This document shows positions 4,820 through 5,759 of a stretch of 5,759 bases of DNA, in pieces; position 1 is the stretch's first letter; the number at the start of each line of letters is the position of its first letter. The translations under genes and the position numbers were made by a program. The notes under the pieces were generated by a model, which was not told the origin of the DNA, did not search any database, and worked only from the letters and a program-made list of their open reading frames with translations. Origin of the DNA: Deltaproteobacteria bacterium (GTDB lineage: Bacteria; Desulfobacterota; Syntrophia; Syntrophales; UBA2210); contig JAFGPZ010000107.1 in NCBI GenBank assembly GCA_016935935.1, positions 1 to 5,759 on the forward strand, given 5' to 3'.

Positions 4820-5759
4820 ATGCTTCTTATACACCCCCCTGTGTCAAAACCATGCGAACCACCGGCGGGTCTGGCAAAAATCGCCGGATTTCTGCGCCAT
4901 GAGGGGATTTCCTTCACAATTGTGGATCTCAACCTGGAGGGACTCCTCGCGCTTTTAAAATCACCGTCTCCAGCCGCTGACACATGGACCAGGCGTGCCA
5001 CACGGCATATTTCTGTCAATCTGAGTTCACTCAATCAATGGCATCTTTACAGAAATATTTCGCGATACAGCAGAGTTGTTAAAGACCTTGACCGGATACT
5101 TAACGTGGCGGGACAAACCCATGACGTACGACTGAGTCTTGCCAACTACGAACATAAAAAACTTGTACCCGTCAGAAGCGGAGCCTTGTTGAAGGCTGCC
5201 AAGGCACCCGAAAATAATCCCTTTTACGATTATTTCAAAAATCGCCTCACTCGCGTTATTGAAGAAAAGAAGCCGTCTTTTGTCGGCATCTCACTAAATT
5301 ATCTAAGCCAGGCCCTTAGCACCTTTGCAATGGTCGGCTTTATAAAAAAGTCCTGGCCCGGAATCGCGACAATCCTGGGGGGTGGATTAATCACCTCATG
5401 GATGAGCAATCCCAACTGGCGAAATCCCTTTGAGAATTTTATCGATCATCTGGTGGCAGGACCGGGGGAGGAACCTCTTCTTACCATATTGGGAATGGAA
5501 AATAACAGAAGCCGAGCCATGCCTGATTATGATGACTTCCCACTTGACTCATATATGGCACCCGGATTCATCCTTCCCTACAGCGCATCAAGCGGATGCT
5601 ACTGGAATAAATGCGTCTTTTGCCCGGAAAAGGCTGAAAAAAGGCCCTATCACCCCTTACCGTCGGAACAGGTACAACAAGACCTGGAAAGGCTCATAGA
5701 AATGAAAAGGCCTTCACTGCTTCATATGGTGGACAGCGCCATCAGTCCAGCGCTCATGA
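4820..5759 (+). CDS. B12-binding-domain radical SAM protein, C-terminus cut by window edge
   Basis: The 313 visible residues start with a B12-binding-type Rossmann fold: Leu-Leu-Ile-His-Pro-Pro, then Pro14-Pro-Ala-Gly-Leu-Ala-Lys-Ile-Ala, Asp36-Leu-Asn-Leu-Glu-Gly41, Gly157-Ile-Ser-Leu-Asn, Leu186-Gly-Gly-Gly and Val212-Ala-Gly-Pro-Gly-Glu-Glu. The cobalamin-ligand motif D-x-H-x-x-G reads D-x-N-x-x-G here, so cobalamin may bind without a histidine ligand or not at all. About 115 residues lie between Gly41 and Gly157, suggesting a helical insertion. The radical SAM domain begins at Cys260-x4-Cys265-x2-Cys268, one residue longer than the canonical CxxxCxxC, and continues to His302-Met-Val-Asp305-Ser. 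An in-frame TAG at 4814-4816 forces the ATG at 4820, and the N-terminal residues fit the family's usual start. The Shine-Dalgarno sequence is weak. The reaction is unknown; methyl transfer or another radical modification is possible. The gene is open at the right edge. Confidence 0.88.
   Translation, partial: MLLIHPPVSKPCEPPAGLAKIAGFLRHEGISFTIVDLNLEGLLALLKSPSPAADTWTRRATRHISVNLSSLNQWHLYRNISRYSRVVKDLDRILNVAGQTHDVRLSLANYEHKKLVPVRSGALLKAAKAPENNPFYDYFKNRLTRVIEEKKPSFVGISLNYLSQALSTFAMVGFIKKSWPGIATILGGGLITSWMSNPNWRNPFENFIDHLVAGPGEEPLLTILGMENNRSRAMPDYDDFPLDSYMAPGFILPYSASSGCYWNKCVFCPEKAEKRPYHPLPSEQVQQDLERLIEMKRPSLLHMVDSAISPALM

Noticed and set aside
4687..5034. 115-residue minus-strand open frame
   Set aside because: It overlaps the start of the radical SAM gene on the opposite strand, has no motif or Shine-Dalgarno sequence, and is a shadow frame.
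5430..5699. 89-residue plus-strand open frame
   Set aside because: It lies wholly within the radical SAM gene in another frame. The radical SAM frame carries the cysteine motif and family strands.

Overview
The window looks like a piece of an anaerobic bacterial chromosome with moderate G+C (mid-40s percent by eye). A ferredoxin-fused nitroreductase, a B12-type radical SAM enzyme, a TAXI-type TRAP transporter and a ThyX-type thymidylate synthase together suit a strict anaerobe. A Desulfobacterota/Syntrophia-like host is my best guess, but it is inference from gene content, not from a marker gene.

Layout. Five genes lie on the minus strand and one on the plus strand. Reading the minus strand from the right: (i) a ferredoxin-nitroreductase fusion (3753-4652); (ii) a 142-nt gap holding a clear promoter; (iii) a 492-residue tandem-domain ThyX homologue starting at TTG (2132-3610); (iv) a 68-residue zinc-finger-like protein 74 nt downstream (1851-2057); (v) a 462-nt gap with only weak regulatory candidates; (vi) a TAXI-family periplasmic solute-binding protein (417-1388); (vii) a short gap with a strong 9-bp hairpin; and (viii) a DUF1850 protein that runs off the left edge (1-365). 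On the plus strand, a B12-binding radical SAM protein starts at 4820, diverges from the nitroreductase across a 167-nt gap, and runs off the right edge.

How the genes work together. The solute-binding protein and the DUF1850 protein form the start of a TRAP-TAXI uptake operon. The fused membrane permease normally follows and is expected just beyond the left edge. The thyX-like gene and the small zinc-finger gene are probably one transcript. The nitroreductase and the radical SAM gene share only a divergent intergenic region.

The observation most worth following is in the ThyX homologue. It is two ThyX domains in tandem, and the known substrate-binding residues have been split between them. 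The N-terminal half keeps the S-x-[N/T]-E-x-S-x-R-Y side and the Arg147 equivalent but has lost RHR. The C-terminal half keeps Gln75, RHR and Arg174 equivalents but has lost the rest. This suggests that a four-site homotetramer has evolved into a two-site pseudo-tetramer.
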